From: Anaerolineales bacterium UBA3940
GTDB taxonomy: Bacteria; Chloroflexota; Anaerolineae; Aggregatilineales; UBA3940
NCBI GenBank assembly: GCA_002385675.1
Contig: DGDY01000325.1
Coordinates: forward strand, 1-7,462
Length of the DNA stretch: 7,462 nt
Reading direction: 5' to 3'
Position numbers and translations under genes: made by a program. Positions 6,635 through 7,462 of the stretch are shown in pieces. Position 1 is the first letter of the stretch; every line of letters begins with the position of its first letter. The notes beneath the pieces are model-generated. The model saw only the letters and a program-made list of their open reading frames with translations. It ran no database searches and was not told the origin of the DNA.

Positions 6635-7117
6635 CTAATCAGGCCAGAGACCCATCACCTGCCGCAGCACGGCGAACTCGCCGATGTGGTAAGCGTTGTG
6701 ATCGGCGGCGACGAGGATCTCCCGCAGGATGTTGTGCCCCGGCTCGCCGTGCGGAATCTGCGCGTAGAGGTCGGTTTTCGGGTCCTCGATAAGGTCTACG
6801 AGTGTTTGCCGGTCATGCAGGAACTGCTCGACCGTCTGCTGCCACGCGGCGCGGTCGGCCTGCTTGCCTGTCTCCGGCCAGTACTCGTCCGGCCAGTTGA
6901 GGTACTCGTACTGCGGATTGACGATGTAGTCGAGGATGTCCCACTGGGCAATGCGGATGTGCTCCAGCAGATGCCAGAACGAGCGATCCATGTTCGGTGG
7001 GATGGTGTTGTAGTGCTCCTCGGGGAAGTCCGCAATGGCGTCCTCGAACGCCATGTGCGCCTGCCGCTGCGTGAGCAGGTTAACAAGGTGCTGCCGGAGC
7101 TGTGCGTCGGTGGTCAT
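6635..7117 (-). CDS. DinB/YfiT-like four-helix metal-binding protein
   Basis: This 160-residue, all-helical protein has the layout of the DinB_2 superfamily. The start chosen is ATG 7117 (MTTDAQLRQH), with AGGGG seven bases upstream. An ATG at 7165 would add 16 residues and overlap the candidate promoter. Three histidines placed as in the family's metal site are visible: His53 in HLLEHIRIAQWDIL, and His140 and His144 in DHNAYHIGEF. Family members include thiol-dependent transferases (bacillithiol or mycothiol S-transferases, maleylpyruvate isomerase-like), but many, including B. subtilis DinB, have no known reaction. NWPDEYWPE and the C-terminal GLWPD are common in uncharacterised relatives. 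There is no signal peptide, so it should be cytoplasmic. It stands alone, divergent from typA. Substrate unknown. Confidence 0.88.
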   Translation of the reverse strand: MTTDAQLRQHLVNLLTQRQAHMAFEDAIADFPEEHYNTIPPNMDRSFWHLLEHIRIAQWDILDYIVNPQYEYLNWPDEYWPETGKQADRAAWQQTVEQFLHDRQTLVDLIEDPKTDLYAQIPHGEPGHNILREILVAADHNAYHIGEFAVLRQVMGLWPD

Positions 7118-7156
7118 GCCCTTTCCCCTGTGTAAACTGGCTTGCGCTGTGCTTTC

Positions 7157-7162
7157 ATGATA
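7157..7162 (-). promoter_or_regulatory. Candidate -10 box for the DinB-like gene
   Basis: On the minus strand this reads TATCAT, preceded directly by TG, about 40 nt upstream of the ATG at 7117. No -35 match is evident. It is offered because spacing to the gene is sensible and the flanking DNA is otherwise GC-rich. Confidence 0.3.
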
Positions 7163-7236
7163 CACCCGGAATCGCTTGGCAGAGCGTATCGATGTGCTGG
7201 GAGACGGGTTTCTGATACAACGCCGACGCGAAATTC

Positions 7237-7264
7237 TTTACGGCTGGCTATTTGCCGGTATAAT
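7237..7264 (+). promoter_or_regulatory. Sigma-70-type promoter of typA
   Basis: TTTACG (7237-7242) and a perfect TATAAT (7259-7264) are separated by 16 bp. The predicted start near 7271 leaves a leader of about 55 nt before the TTG start of typA. It is one of the clearest promoters in the window. Confidence 0.7.
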
Positions 7265-7277
7265 TAGGACCTCGTGC

Positions 7278-7296
7278 GCGCCCCGTATCGGGGCGC
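7278..7296 (+). promoter_or_regulatory. GC-rich hairpin in the typA leader
   Basis: GCGCCCCG (7278-7285) pairs perfectly with CGGGGCGC (7289-7296) around a TAT loop and is followed by TTGTTGT. It begins only about 7 nt into the predicted transcript. No plus-strand gene lies just upstream to need a terminator, so it may be a 5' mRNA-stabilising stem or a weak attenuator of typA. Confidence 0.6.
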
Positions 7297-7325
7297 TTGT
7301 TGTGCAGATTTATAGGGAGTGCCGG

Positions 7326-7462
7326 TTGGCTACAATACGAGACGATATTCGGAATATTGCCATTATTGCACACGTCGACCACGGCAAGACGACGTTGGTC
7401 GACGGCATGCTTAAGCAGTCGCAGGTGTTCCGCGACCCGTCGCAGGCGGGTGAGCGCATCCT
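7326..7462 (+). CDS. typA: Translational GTPase TypA/BipA, N-terminal fragment
   Basis: The frame begins with TTG at 7326, with AGGGAG at 7314-7319 six bases before it and no ATG nearby, and runs off the window after 45 full codons. The visible N-terminus reads (M)[20 protein letters not shown], then [14 protein letters not shown]. The G1/P-loop AHVDHGKT is at residues 15-22. The KQS and GERIL context is that of TypA/BipA; LepA, the nearest alternative, has AHIDHGKST. TypA is a ribosome-associated GTPase related to elongation factor G that supports ribosome assembly and growth under cold or stress. The start codon is unusual but is fixed by the family alignment, since TypA normally begins only a few residues before RNIAIIAH. 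The remaining roughly 560 residues lie outside the window. Confidence 0.94.
   Translation, partial: MATIRDDIRNIAIIAHVDHGKTTLVDGMLKQSQVFRDPSQAGERI

Overview
The window is GC-rich (roughly 60-65% by eye) and carries seven protein-coding genes, two of them cut by the window edges. Long Pro/Thr linkers in exported proteins, a CAP plus LysM surface protein, a cobalamin-dependent mutase and abundant intergenic palindromes suggest a Chloroflexota bacterium (Anaerolineae-like). This is an inference from protein style only; no rRNA or other phylogenetic marker is present apart from the first 45 codons of typA.

Layout: (1) 1-1055 (+), the 3' part of an exported alpha/beta hydrolase behind a Pro/Thr-rich linker. 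(2) 1058-1178, an intergenic inverted-repeat element between convergent genes. (3) 1178-2593 (-), a secreted CAP-domain protein with three LysM repeats and a C-terminal membrane anchor. (4) 2594-2999, a divergent promoter region with a good extended -10 for the rightward operon and a structured leader of about 180 nt holding a nearly leaderless 26-codon ORF. (5) 3000-5816 (+), a tight two-gene operon (TAG directly followed by ATG): an opine/octopine dehydrogenase-family enzyme and a B12-dependent glutamate-mutase-like protein in which an S-like cobalamin domain is fused to an E-like barrel. (6) 5817-6064, an intergenic stretch with two strong palindromes and the msrA promoter. (7) 6065-6607 (+) msrA. 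(8) 6635-7117 (-) a DinB/YfiT-like protein. (9) 7118-7325, a divergent promoter region. (10) 7326-end (+) the start of typA/bipA.

The operon at 3000-5816 is the most interesting part. An NAD(P)-dependent amino-acid or opine dehydrogenase translated together with a fused adenosylcobalamin carbon-skeleton mutase suggests a two-step pathway on an amino-acid-like substrate whose identity the sequence does not reveal. The other genes are housekeeping or stress functions (methionine sulfoxide repair, translational GTPase) and cell-envelope functions, with no evident pathway link to the operon. No transposase, integrase, CRISPR array, tRNA or rRNA was seen.
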